Both the position numbers and the translations under genes were made by a program. A DNA stretch of 64,000 bases, from the NCBI RefSeq assembly GCF_029626025.1, contig NZ_JARUBF010000001.1:620001-684000 (forward strand). Direction: 5' to 3'. How positions within the stretch are numbered: the first letter of the stretch is position 1; each line of letters starts with the position of its first letter. Shown piece by piece: positions 8,405-17,078 of the stretch. The DNA is from Solwaraspora sp. WMMD406. GTDB taxonomy: Bacteria; Actinomycetota; Actinomycetes; Mycobacteriales; Micromonosporaceae. The notes below the pieces were generated by a model, which saw only the letters and a program-made list of their open reading frames with translations, had not been told where the DNA came from and ran no database searches.

Positions 8405-9862
8405 ATGGACGACGGTCTGCTGACGGCGCTGACCACGGCGACGCACGACCAGCCCGACGCGGTACGAGTGGCGGATCGGGCGATGTCCCGGTCCGAGCTG
8501 CTGGCCGCCGCCGGATCGGTCGCCCGCGACGTCGCCGGAGCGCAGGTGGTCGCAGTACACGCGGACGCGAGCCTGGACACCGTCGTCGCGGTCACCGGCT
8601 GTCTGCTGGCGGGTACGCCGGTTGTCCCCGTACCGCCCGACGCCGGACCGGTCGAACGTGAGCACATCATGCGCGACTCCCACGCCGAACTGGTGCTCAA
8701 GGCCGGCCGAATCGACCCGCCCGGTGGAGCCGATCCGGTGGATCGGGCCGGGACCACACAGCAGCTGACCGGCGACGCCAGGGCGCTGATTCTCTACACC
8801 AGCGGCACCACCGGAGCGCCCAAGGGCGTACCGGTCACCCGGCGGGCGATCGCCGCCGATCTGGACGCCCTGGCCGAGGCCTGGGCCTGGACGCCCGACG
8901 ACGTGCTGGTGCACGGCCTGCCGCTGTTCCACGTGCACGGCCTGGTGCTCGGGGTGCTCGGCGCGCTCCGGATCGGGTCCCGGTTGGTGCACACCGGCCG
9001 TCCCACCCCCCAGGCGTACGCCACGGCCGGCGGCACCCTCTACTTCGGCGTACCCACGGTCTGGTCCCGGATCTGCGCGGACCCTGCCTCGGCACGGGAG
9101 CTGCGTGGCGCCCGGCTACTCGTTTCCGGCAGCGCCGCGCTACCCACGCCGGTCTTCGAAGAGTTGGCCGGTCTGACCAGGCTCCGGCCGGTCGAGCGGT
9201 ACGGAATGACCGAGACCCTGATCACGGTCAGCAGTCGGGCGGATGGCGAACGGCGGCCCGGCGCGGTCGGCGTTCCACTGGCCGGCGTACGGACCCGCGT
9301 CGTGGACGAGCACGGCGAACCGCTCCCGACAGACGGCACGACAATCGGTGAGCTGCAGGTACGCGGCCCGACGGTGTTCGATGGCTACCTCGGCCGGGAC
9401 GATCGTGCCGAGTTCACCGCCGACGGCTGGTTCCGCACCGGGGACGTCGCCGCGATCGGCTCCGACGGCTGGCACCGCATCGTCGGCCGGTCCTCCACCG
9501 ACCTGATCAAGAGCGGCGGCTACCGGATCGGCGCCGGCGAGGTGGAGAGCGCGCTGCTGGCCCATCCGGCGGTACGCGAGGCGGCGGTGATCGGCGTTGC
9601 CGATGCCGATCTCGGCCAACGGATCGTGGCGTACGTCGTTGCCGACGGCGTACGGCCGGAACAGCTCATCGCATTCGTCGCGGACGAGTTGTCGGTCCAC
9701 AAACGTCCTCGCGAGGTACACATGGTGGACGGTCTGCCACGCAACGCGGTGGGCAAGGTGCAGAAGAAGCTGCTGTCCGACCTCGAACCCCGACGGCCTG
9801 GCGATGGCCTGGGCGGCATCAGCCGAACGGCTGATACGGAGGGTTCGACCGACTCCCTATAA
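8405..9862 (+). CDS. acyl-CoA synthetase, MatB (malonyl-CoA ligase) type
   Basis: This 485-residue member of the ANL superfamily has the ATP-binding P-loop LYTSGTTGAPKG near residue 130, adenylate-binding RYGMTET near 265, the A8 region WFRTGDVA and the catalytic-lysine motif at the end, NAVGKVQKK. The stretch DVLVHGLPLFHVHGLVLGVL closely resembles Streptomyces MatB (from memory), which makes malonyl- or methylmalonyl-CoA from the free acid, ATP and CoA in the cytosol. The ATG at 8405 has GAGGGG upstream; the frame is open further upstream but without a good ribosome site. Substrate cannot be fixed from sequence alone. It could feed polyketide or fatty-acid synthesis. Confidence 0.8.
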   Translation: MDDGLLTALTTATHDQPDAVRVADRAMSRSELLAAAGSVARDVAGAQVVAVHADASLDTVVAVTGCLLAGTPVVPVPPDAGPVEREHIMRDSHAELVLKAGRIDPPGGADPVDRAGTTQQLTGDARALILYTSGTTGAPKGVPVTRRAIAADLDALAEAWAWTPDDVLVHGLPLFHVHGLVLGVLGALRIGSRLVHTGRPTPQAYATAGGTLYFGVPTVWSRICADPASARELRGARLLVSGSAALPTPVFEELAGLTRLRPVERYGMTETLITVSSRADGERRPGAVGVPLAGVRTRVVDEHGEPLPTDGTTIGELQVRGPTVFDGYLGRDDRAEFTADGWFRTGDVAAIGSDGWHRIVGRSSTDLIKSGGYRIGAGEVESALLAHPAVREAAVIGVADADLGQRIVAYVVADGVRPEQLIAFVADELSVHKRPREVHMVDGLPRNAVGKVQKKLLSDLEPRRPGDGLGGISRTADTEGSTDSL

Positions 9863-10038
9863 GTTTTCATTATTGGCGGCTCAAGTATCCATCATTTCTG
9901 ACGCCGAAGTTGATTTCTCGTTGAACCGATCCCTACGGTGTGCGTAAGGCCGGGACAGCGCTCGATGCATGGTGTCATCCGAGTGCCCGAGCCTACGGCA
10001 GACAGCCACAGCACGGTGAGCGTTCGGAAGGTATACAC

Positions 10039-11397
10039 ATGGGACGGTCGGCCCACAGACGCGCCACCACTGGACGGATCGGTAGTCGGGGACGCCGCGC
10101 GGTCATCGCGGCCGCCACGCTCACCGCCTTCGGCGTCCTGATTGGTGTCAGCCAGATCTCGAACGCGGAAACGGACCGCGACGCGACCGCACAGACCAAC
10201 ACCAACGGCTTGGACGTCCTCGGCGACAGCTGCGAAGACAGTGCTCTGCCGGCACACGCCGGCTTTCAGGAGGGCGGCCGCTGTGTCTCGACCGCGTTCG
10301 GTGAGGTGGCCGAGGCGGAGAAGAATCCCACGCTGCTGATCACCGAATTCCCGGAGAACGTCGGGGTCGGCGAGCCGTTCCAGCTCAAGGTGAGTACCCG
10401 CAACCTGGTGCGTGACCGGTTCCTCCCGGCCGCCCAGGGCGGCTACTACGTCGAGTCGTCGCTGCTCAACGGCGACGGGCTGGTACGCGGCCACTTCCAT
10501 ACCGCCTGCCGGATGCTCACCAGCACCACCGAGGCGGTCGATCCGGCACCGGTCCCGGCGTTCTTCGTCGCCACCGAGGACGGTGGCGGTGGCGCCGAGC
10601 CGGACGTGGTGACGATTCTCGTACCCGGCATGCCGCAGGAAGGTGTGGCGCAGTGCGCGTCCTGGGCGGGCGACGGCTCGCACCGTATTCCGATGATGCA
10701 GCGCGCCAACCAGACGCCAGCCCTCGACGCGGTACGCATTCGGGTCGGTGCAGCCGGACAGCCGCCGGAGGAAGAGGCGCCCGAAGAGGAGCAGCCGGAG
10801 GAGCAGCTCCCGGGCGAGGAGCAGCCCGAGGAGCAGCCCGAGGAGGAAGTTCCGGGCGAGGAGCAGCCGGGCGAGGAGCAGCCGGGCGAGGAACCGCAGC
10901 CGCAGGAGCCGGGCGAAGAGGAGGGCCCTGGCGAACAGGAACCTGGTCCGGAAACCCCGGAGGAGACGGCTTCGCCAGAACCACCAGCCACCCCCGTCCC
11001 GACCGAGGCACCGACCGAGGCACCTGAGGAAGCGCCGACCAGCCCACCGGCCGCCGGTGTGGACCCGGAGGACGACGAACAGACGGCCGCTCCGGTAGCC
11101 GGTGGCACCGATCCGACACCGTCTCCGTCGCCCACTGCGCCCGCGCCCGAGGAGTCAACGAACGATCCCGGAGAGTCGCCGGCACCGATCGTGGAGAACC
11201 AGCCGGCGGGTGCCGTTGCCAACGCCCCAGCGGCCGACGAGCTCGCTGCCGATTCGGATGACCTGGGCGGTGACCGGCTGGCGCTCACCGGAGCCAACAC
11301 GATGAACTTCCTGGTCGTCGGCGCGGTGTTGATCCTCGGCGGACTGGTGATCGTCCACCTGACCCAGCGGCGCCGCTACCCGGGACGACGCCGCTGA
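10039..11397 (+). CDS. LAxTG-anchored surface protein with Pro/Glu-rich stalk
   Basis: The 452-residue protein has an N-terminal export signal (RRAVIAAATLTAFGVLIGV, cleavage probably near SNAE). A globular region of ~190 residues follows, with paired cysteines (CEDS, GGRCVS, HTACRM, AQCASW). Residues ~240-390 are a Pro/Glu/Thr-rich stalk of EEQPEE-like and GEEQPGE-like units. The end carries the sorting signal LALTG, a hydrophobic segment and the basic tail QRRRYPGRRR. LAxTG is the motif of class E sortases of actinomycetes, so covalent wall anchoring is inferred. The ATG at 10039 is preceded by GGAAGG. No sortase gene is in the window. The ligand of the globular part is unknown. Confidence 0.8.
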   Translation: MGRSAHRRATTGRIGSRGRRAVIAAATLTAFGVLIGVSQISNAETDRDATAQTNTNGLDVLGDSCEDSALPAHAGFQEGGRCVSTAFGEVAEAEKNPTLLITEFPENVGVGEPFQLKVSTRNLVRDRFLPAAQGGYYVESSLLNGDGLVRGHFHTACRMLTSTTEAVDPAPVPAFFVATEDGGGGAEPDVVTILVPGMPQEGVAQCASWAGDGSHRIPMMQRANQTPALDAVRIRVGAAGQPPEEEAPEEEQPEEQLPGEEQPEEQPEEEVPGEEQPGEEQPGEEPQPQEPGEEEGPGEQEPGPETPEETASPEPPATPVPTEAPTEAPEEAPTSPPAAGVDPEDDEQTAAPVAGGTDPTPSPSPTAPAPEESTNDPGESPAPIVENQPAGAVANAPAADELAADSDDLGGDRLALTGANTMNFLVVGAVLILGGLVIVHLTQRRRYPGRRR

Positions 11398-11431
11398 CCG
11401 TACGGCCCGCCCGCCTGTGGGACGGGCGTTG

Positions 11432-11445
11432 GATTCACGTGAAAC
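11432..11445. promoter_or_regulatory. parS-like site, 13 of 14 matches
   Basis: GATTCACGTGAAAC differs at one base from the parS core GTTTCACGTGAAAC. It lies 20 kb from parAB, just after the surface-protein gene, and overlaps the left arm of the terminator there. It may be a real ParB site or a chance near-match. Confidence 0.5.
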
Positions 11446-11476
11446 GGCCCTGACCGGCGACGGTCGGGGCCGTTTC
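11441..11476 (+). terminator. 15-bp stem hairpin after surface-protein gene
   Basis: GAAACGGCCCTGACC pairs with GGTCGGGGCCGTTTC (one G-U pair) around a six-base loop, 43 bases after the stop codon at 11397. Confidence 0.75.
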
Positions 11477-11632
11477 GGGTGATGTCCGTCGGCACACGGA
11501 GCTCATCGGCAACGGATGACCCGCCCCGGTCGGTGTCCATCGGGGCGATCTCCCAGCTCTGCAGAATCGGCCGGGCCAGGCCGGGCCTGGCAGCAGTCGC
11601 GATCAGATCGACGCCGAGATCATGTCACAGCG

Positions 11633-11705
11633 TGGAGCCAAGGGGACTCGAACCCCTAACCCCTGCCTTGCAAAGGCAGTGCTCTGCCAGTTGAGCTATG
11701 GCCCC
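11633..11705 (-). tRNA. tRNA-Ala (anticodon TGC)
   Basis: The minus strand reads GGGGCCATAGCTCA at the 5' end and closes with a seven-pair acceptor stem and discriminator A. The anticodon stem CTGCC/GGCAG encloses the loop TTTGCAA, giving anticodon TGC. The T-arm has GGTTCGAGTCC. The length is 73 with no encoded CCA. It follows tRNA-Ile and DLW-39 downstream of gyrA, a usual actinobacterial arrangement. Confidence 0.95.
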
Positions 11706-11767
11706 GTACGGTCGCCCTCGGCGCACGCCTGCGAGCGGCGACCGTTGTGGGAGACCGGAAGTTCGGG

Positions 11768-11896
11768 TCAGCGCAGGTCGGGAGCAGTGGTGGCCTCGTG
11801 CCACAGGGCACGCTCGTCGCTGGTGTCCTTGACCTTTTTGGCGATCAGTGCGGCAACACCGATGACCGCCGCGATGATCAGGAGCTTCTTGGCCAT
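11768..11896 (-). CDS. DLW-39 family small protein, 42 aa
   Basis: This short frame lies between the two tRNA genes: MAKKLLIIAAVIGVAALIAK followed by a charged segment and the hallmark ERALWHEATTAPDLR. A single membrane helix is followed by an acidic cytoplasmic tail containing the LW-x-EA signature of the DLW-39 family, which in actinobacteria is found near gyrA and the Ile/Ala tRNAs. The minus-strand ATG is at 11896 with AAGGGG about ten bases upstream, and the TGA is at 11768-11770. The role of the family is not known to me. Size, composition, ribosome site and synteny all support it. Confidence 0.85.
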   Translation of the reverse strand: MAKKLLIIAAVIGVAALIAKKVKDTSDERALWHEATTAPDLR

Positions 11897-11930
11897 GGGG
11901 CGAATCCCCTTACGCTCGACTGTCGTGGAG

Positions 11931-12004
11931 TGGGGCTAGCTGGAATCGAACCAGCGACCTCAGAGTTATCAGCTCTGCGCTCTAACCGACTGAGCTATAG
12001 CCCC
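11931..12004 (-). tRNA. tRNA-Ile (anticodon GAT)
   Basis: The minus strand starts GGGGCTATAGCTCAGTCGG. The anticodon stem CAGAG/CTCTG encloses CTGATAA, anticodon GAT, and the T-arm is GGTTCGATTCC. The length is 74 including discriminator A, with no encoded CCA. Confidence 0.95.
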
Positions 12005-12139
12005 GTACGCGACGAGCAAGGTTACCGTACCGCCGGGCCGTGCCCCAACTCGGGGCAGCGATGGCGTCGCCTGAACGGATCGACCTAACCGGTCAGGCTG
12101 ATCGGGCCTGTGCACCGACTCGGAGGAGCGTACCGGATC

Positions 12140-12193
12140 GCGGAAGGCCGGGGCCATCGGGTATCGACGCACCCGACCCGCCCGGCCTTCCGC
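12140..12193 (-). terminator. 13-bp stem hairpin after the DUF3566 gene
   Basis: GCGGAAGGCCGGG (12140-12152) pairs perfectly with CCCGGCCTTCCGC (12181-12193). The 28-base loop itself contains a small CGGGT/ACCCG stem. It lies 13 bases past the stop of the DUF3566 gene and separates the gyr operon from tRNA-Ile. Confidence 0.7.
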
Positions 12194-12205
12194 TCAGCGG
12201 CAAGC

Positions 12206-13159
12206 TCAGTCGCGTTCGGCGAGGGTCAGCTCGATCCCGCCGACCAGGTCGGCGCAGACGTTGTAGATGAAGGCACTGAGTGTGGCGAGCGCGGTGAACA
12301 GCACCACGTTGATCAGGCCGAACAACGCGGAGGTCCCGATCACGCCCTGGGCGGTGATCCGGAACGACGGCCCGTCCCCGCTGCCGGTGCTGATCAGGTC
12401 GCTCAAGCTGGTGTTGACGCTCTGGAAGACACCCATCGCGTCGAGCGCCAGATAGAGCACGGACGTCGCCACCACCACGACGATGAAGAGCACCAGCGAG
12501 ACCGCGAACGAGAACTTCATGACCGACCAGGGGTCGATCCGCTTGAGGTTGAGTCGGGCTCGACGAGGGCCACGTGACGCCGGGGAGCTCACCGCCGGGC
12601 GGGAGACCCGGGTGCCGTCGCCGCCGCCGACTCGGGCCGCGCCGACGGCGGCCGCGCCGCCGATCGTCCGTACCGAGGGCGATCCCAGCCCGGCCCGGCC
12701 GGCAGCGGTGCTCCCCGGCGACGTGACACCGGGTGAGCCGAGACCGTTGCCGGGCCGGGTGCTGGTGCCGAGGCCGCCAGCGGCGGTGGCGCCGAGCGCC
12801 CCACCGCTGAACCCGCTGCCGGAGCTTGCCGGCGGGGCGGAGGAGACAGGAGGCGCGGAAGTCACGGGTGGTGTCGACCTTCCAGATGAGGCGGCGCTGC
12901 CGCTGGCTGTAGAGGCACCGTCGCCCCCGGCTCCCGGTCCGGACGCTCGATCGTCCGGTGGGACGTCTGCGGGTTTGTCCGGTGGTGGCGGCATCCCGGG
13001 TGCTCGGGTGAATTTCGGCGAGGGCGAATCGGCGGGGACACTCGCCCGACCGACGGCTGCCCGCCCGGTGGCCGGTGCGGCTCCTCCGCCAGCGGAGTCC
13101 TCGTCGGCCGGTGTCGCCGAGGCCCCCGTGGCGCCCGACTTCGCCTGGGTCTCCGTCAT
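12206..13159 (-). CDS. DUF3566 family membrane protein
   Basis: The 317-residue protein has a long disordered N-terminal ~195 residues rich in Ala, Gly, Pro and Ser. The DUF3566 domain follows: RRARLNLKRIDPWSVMKFSF, then a membrane helix (SLVLFIVVVVATSVLYLALD), a periplasmic-side loop, and a second helix (IGTSALFGLINVVLFTALAT) with FIYNVCADLVGGIELTLAER at the end. This domain is typically encoded directly downstream of gyrA in actinobacteria, as here, where the ATG at 13159 lies three bases after the gyrA stop. A TTG directly before the ATG is less likely. The molecular role is not established to my knowledge. Confidence 0.9.
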   Translation of the reverse strand: MTETQAKSGATGASATPADEDSAGGGAAPATGRAAVGRASVPADSPSPKFTRAPGMPPPPDKPADVPPDDRASGPGAGGDGASTASGSAASSGRSTPPVTSAPPVSSAPPASSGSGFSGGALGATAAGGLGTSTRPGNGLGSPGVTSPGSTAAGRAGLGSPSVRTIGGAAAVGAARVGGGDGTRVSRPAVSSPASRGPRRARLNLKRIDPWSVMKFSFAVSLVLFIVVVVATSVLYLALDAMGVFQSVNTSLSDLISTGSGDGPSFRITAQGVIGTSALFGLINVVLFTALATLSAFIYNVCADLVGGIELTLAERD

Positions 13160-13162
13160 CAA

Positions 13163-16100
13163 CTAGTCCTGTTCGTCAGGCTCGTCGGCATTGCGAGCAA
13201 TGGCCACGATCGTTACGCCTTCTGGGAGGTCCATGAGCTTGACCCCCATTGTGTTCCGATCCCGGGTACGTCGTACAGGCTTCACCGGAGTCCGGATCAC
13301 GCCACCGTTGCTGGTGATGGCGAAGAGCTCGTCGTCCGGGCTGATCACGGCCGCGCCGACCAGACCACCGCGACGCTCGGTGATCTTCGCGGTCAGCACG
13401 CCTTTGCCTCCCCTGCCCTGGACCGGATATTCCTCGATCGGGGTCCGCTTCGCGTACCCGCCGTTGGTGGCGACCAAAACGTCCAGCCCGTCCTGGACCA
13501 CCTCCATCGCCAGCAACTCGTCGGCGTCGGTGAACCGCATGCCGATGACGCCCGAGGTGGCCCGGCCCATCGGCCGCAAGGCCTCGTCGGTGGCGTTGAA
13601 CCGGATCGCCTGGGCGTTCTTGGAGACCAACAGCAGGTCGTTGTCGGCCGAGGCGAGCGCCGCGCCGACGAGTTCGTCGGCGTCGCGCAGGTTGATGCCG
13701 ATGATCCCGCCGGAGCGGTTGGAGTCGAACTCCTCCAGTTTGGTCTTCTTGACCAGGCCGTTGCGGGTGGCCAACACCAGGTACGGCGCGATCTGGTAGT
13801 TGGGGATCCGAATCACCTGGGCGATGTGCTCGTCCGGCTGGAACGCCAGCAGGTTGGCGACGTGCTGACCCCGCGCGGTCCGCGACGCCTCCGGCAGCTC
13901 GTACGCCTTCGCCCGGTACACCCGGCCCTTGTTGGTGAAGAAGAGCATCCAGTCGTGGGTCGAGGCGACGAAGAAGTGACTGACGATGTCGTCCTGCCGC
14001 AGAGTGGCCCCGCTGACGCCCTTGCCGCCCCGCCGCTGCGACCGGTAGAGGTCGACCTTGGTGCGCTTGGCGTACCCGGTGCGAGTGATGGTGACCACCA
14101 CGTCCTCGCGGGCGATGAGGTCCTCCATCGAGACCTCGCCGTCGAACGGAATGATCTTCGTCCGCCGCTCGTCACCCCACTTGGCGACGATCTCGCCGAG
14201 CTCCTCCGAGACGATCCGCCGCTGCCGTTCCGGCTTGGCCAGGATGTCCTTGAGGTCGGTGATCTCCAGCTCGATCTTGGCGAGCTCGTCGATGATCTTC
14301 TGGCGTTCCAGCGCGGCGAGCCGGCGCAGCTGCATGTCCAGGATCGCGGTGGCCTGGATCTCGTCGACGTCGAGTAGCTGCATCAGGCCCTGCCGGGAGT
14401 CCTCGACCGTCGGCGAGCGCCGGATCAGGGCGATCACCTCGTCGAGCATGTCCAGCGCCTTGACCAGGCCGCGCAGGATGTGTGCCCGTTCCTCGGCCTT
14501 GCGCAACCGGTACGCCGTACGTCGGCGGATCACGTCGATCTGGTGCTCGACGTAGTAGCGGATGAACTGCGCCAGGTTGAGCGTACGCGGCACCCCGTCG
14601 ACCAGCGCCAGCATGTTGGCGCCGAACGTCTCCTGCAGCTGGGTGTGCTTGTAGAGGTTGTTGAGCACCACCTTGGCGACCGCGTCGCGCTTGAGCACGA
14701 GGACCAGCCGCATACCTGTACGCCCGGACGACTCGTCGCGAATGTCGGCGATCCCGGCGAGCTTGCCTTCCTTGATCAGCTCGGCGACCCGCTCGGCCAG
14801 GTTGTCCGGGTTGACCTGGTACGGCAGCTCGGTGACGACGAGCGCGGTCCGGTTCTTCTTGTCTTCCTCGACCTCGACCACGGCGCGCATCCGGATCGAG
14901 CCACGCCCGGTCCGGTAGGCGTCCTGGATCGGGGTGGTGCCGACGATCAGCCCCGCCGTGGGGAAGTCCGGGCCCTTGACGATGTCGATCAACGCGTCGA
15001 GGGTGGTCGCCTCGTCGGTCTCCGGGTTCTCCAGGCACCACTGCACCGCCGCCGCGATCTCCCGCAGGTTGTGCGGCGGGATCTTGGTGGCCATGCCGAC
15101 CGCGATGCCCTCGGAGCCGTTGATCAACAGGTTGGGGATCCGGGCCGGCAGGATCACCGGCTCCTTGGCCCGCCCGTCGTAGTTGTCCTGGAAGTCGACG
15201 GTGTCCTCGTCGATGTCCCGCAGCATGTCCATCGCCAACGGGTCGAGCTTGCACTCGGTGTTGTGGCTGACGAATCCGTCGGTGACGAAGGAATGGTCGT
15301 CGGTGTCCACCCGGAGGCTGTAGACCGGTTGCACGCCCGCATCGGTGATCTCGGCGACCTCGGCGTAGTAGAAGCGGCCGTCGACCAGCGGCTCGACGAC
15401 GTCACGCACCTCGCGTTCGGTGATCCGGGCGAGGATTTCGGACCGGTCGCGTTCCCACCGTTCGATCCGGTCGACGTTGTGCCGACGCAGCCAGTCACGT
15501 TCCGTCCACCGGCTCGCGCCATGCTCCCGGATGAAGTCCCCGACGAACGGCACGAAGTCGCCGGCGAGGGCCCTGCTGGTCGCCGACACCTGGGCCAGCT
15601 CGGACTCCAGTTTGGCCTGCTTGCGCCCGAGGAAACCGACGTGGGCGGCGAAGATCCGGGCGTCGCGGCGGTTGGTCACGACCACCTTGATCTCGCCGTC
15701 GTCGTACCGGCACTGCTTGCTGATCACGCCGAACTCCAGCAGGAGCTGCTGTACCTCACGGGCCAGCCGGTCACTGCGAGTGGAGTACGAGATTTGGATG
15801 GTGTTGCGGGGCAGCAGCGAGAAGGAGCCATCGCACTCGAAGAGCGCCTGGAGGAAGGCACGCTTGACCGCCGCCGGCCCCTGCCAGACGAACTCGGGTA
15901 CGAACTTGGCGGCGCTGCGCGCACCGACCAGCTCGCCCAGTGCGGTGCTAGCAAACTGCTTGATGCTGGCCCGAACTCGGTACAGCGTTTTGCCTGAGGG
16001 CATCGACTCCTCGTTGACCCAGCGCTTACCCCCGACAGCGAGATCGAACGCCGCGATCACCCGTGTGAAGAAGCTGCGATCGACGTTGGCGAACTCAACC

Positions 16101-16957
16101 CACCTGTCGGAAATCCAGCCCTCACTCACCAGCGCACCCGCAAGGACGGCTGCCTCGACGTGCTCCAGCATCGGGTAGCCGATCTCGTCCGGCACCGAAC
16201 GCTGGATGACCACCCGGTCGCCGGGGGAGATCTCGGCGAGTAGCTTCCAGAGCAGGGTCGGCACGCCGGCGACCTCGACCAGGCAGAGCACCGGGTGGTT
16301 GTGGGTGCCGGTCAGCTCGTACCCCTCGCGGGTGCGCAGCCGCAGGGTCGGGTGCTCGCCGGAGTGGAAGAACTTGGAGGCGCGGACCAGATCGCCGTTG
16401 CGGTCGCGGACCTTGAGGTCGACATCGGTCTCGCTGCTCGACGCGGCGTCCGCCACGACCTGCTCGATCCGGACCGAGCCATCAGAGGTGCGGATTCGAA
16501 CATTACCGGACAGACAATAACGCATCGCCGCAGCCGGGTCGTTGCCAGGGGAGCCGAAGTTGCCGTTGCCGTCGACCAGCGGGTAGCGCAGCGACCAGGG
16601 CTGGGCCATCCGGACCAGCGCGTCGTAGATGGCCGAGTCGCCGTGCGGGTGGAACTGGCCCATCACGTCGCCGACGACCCGGGAGCACTTGACGTAGCCC
16701 CGGTCCGGTCGGTAGCCGGAGTCGAACATCGCGTAGAGGATCTTGCGGTGTACGGGCTTGAGCCCGTCCCGGACGTCCGGTAGCGCCCGCCCGACGATCA
16801 CGCTCATCGCGTAGTCGAGGTAGGAGCGCTGCATCTCGACTTCCAGCCCGACCGGCTCGATGCGATCGTGGCCGGCGACCGCTGCCGTGGCGGGGGGTAC
16901 CGCCGCGGCTGCCGCGCTGTCCGACTCGCTGTCGAAGGACTCGGGAGTATCCGTCAC
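13163..16957 (-). CDS. gyrA: DNA gyrase subunit A precursor with in-frame intein
   Basis: The 1264-residue precursor should splice to an 845-residue GyrA, which with GyrB introduces negative supercoils. The extein has the winged-helix active site and catalytic Tyr in DPAAAMRY (residue 147). Its C-terminal part carries the GyrA-box repeats, including [10 protein letters not shown]. The intein interrupts the sequence immediately after that catalytic Tyr and before Thr, the same place as the mycobacterial GyrA intein. The start is the GTG at 16957 with AAGGG six bases upstream. gyrB lies 121 bases upstream. DUF3566 follows and is probably cotranscribed. Gyrase activity depends on splicing because the active site is split. 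Confidence 0.97.
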   Translation of the reverse strand: MTDTPESFDSESDSAAAAAVPPATAAVAGHDRIEPVGLEVEMQRSYLDYAMSVIVGRALPDVRDGLKPVHRKILYAMFDSGYRPDRGYVKCSRVVGDVMGQFHPHGDSAIYDALVRMAQPWSLRYPLVDGNGNFGSPGNDPAAAMRYCLSGNVRIRTSDGSVRIEQVVADAASSSETDVDLKVRDRNGDLVRASKFFHSGEHPTLRLRTREGYELTGTHNHPVLCLVEVAGVPTLLWKLLAEISPGDRVVIQRSVPDEIGYPMLEHVEAAVLAGALVSEGWISDRWVEFANVDRSFFTRVIAAFDLAVGGKRWVNEESMPSGKTLYRVRASIKQFASTALGELVGARSAAKFVPEFVWQGPAAVKRAFLQALFECDGSFSLLPRNTIQISYSTRSDRLAREVQQLLLEFGVISKQCRYDDGEIKVVVTNRRDARIFAAHVGFLGRKQAKLESELAQVSATSRALAGDFVPFVGDFIREHGASRWTERDWLRRHNVDRIERWERDRSEILARITEREVRDVVEPLVDGRFYYAEVAEITDAGVQPVYSLRVDTDDHSFVTDGFVSHNTECKLDPLAMDMLRDIDEDTVDFQDNYDGRAKEPVILPARIPNLLINGSEGIAVGMATKIPPHNLREIAAAVQWCLENPETDEATTLDALIDIVKGPDFPTAGLIVGTTPIQDAYRTGRGSIRMRAVVEVEEDKKNRTALVVTELPYQVNPDNLAERVAELIKEGKLAGIADIRDESSGRTGMRLVLVLKRDAVAKVVLNNLYKHTQLQETFGANMLALVDGVPRTLNLAQFIRYYVEHQIDVIRRRTAYRLRKAEERAHILRGLVKALDMLDEVIALIRRSPTVEDSRQGLMQLLDVDEIQATAILDMQLRRLAALERQKIIDELAKIELEITDLKDILAKPERQRRIVSEELGEIVAKWGDERRTKIIPFDGEVSMEDLIAREDVVVTITRTGYAKRTKVDLYRSQRRGGKGVSGATLRQDDIVSHFFVASTHDWMLFFTNKGRVYRAKAYELPEASRTARGQHVANLLAFQPDEHIAQVIRIPNYQIAPYLVLATRNGLVKKTKLEEFDSNRSGGIIGINLRDADELVGAALASADNDLLLVSKNAQAIRFNATDEALRPMGRATSGVIGMRFTDADELLAMEVVQDGLDVLVATNGGYAKRTPIEEYPVQGRGGKGVLTAKITERRGGLVGAAVISPDDELFAITSNGGVIRTPVKPVRRTRDRNTMGVKLMDLPEGVTIVAIARNADEPDEQD
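15260..16516 (-). other. GyrA intein, 419 residues, with LAGLIDADG homing endonuclease domain
   Basis: It spans GyrA precursor residues 148-566. The first residue is Cys (CLSGNVRI, block A). Block B is TGTHNHPVL. Two endonuclease motifs follow: [13 protein letters not shown] (acidic Glu ~132 of the intein) and [12 protein letters not shown] (Asp ~229). Blocks F and G are [20 protein letters not shown] and FVSHN, followed by the +1 Thr. All residues needed for class 1 protein splicing are present, and both endonuclease acidic positions are kept. The beginning and the end resemble the Mycobacterium xenopi GyrA mini-intein (from memory), but that one lacks the endonuclease. This one looks full-length. 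Confidence 0.95.
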
Positions 16958-17078
16958 AGTTAACCCTTATCAGACTTAATACCGTCATACCGCTGTGGAC
17001 AACGGCTGTGGAATCTGGCGAAGCGGGGGACAACTCGTCCGGGCCGGCCGAGGTGACGGCCGGCCCTGGTCATGGTCG

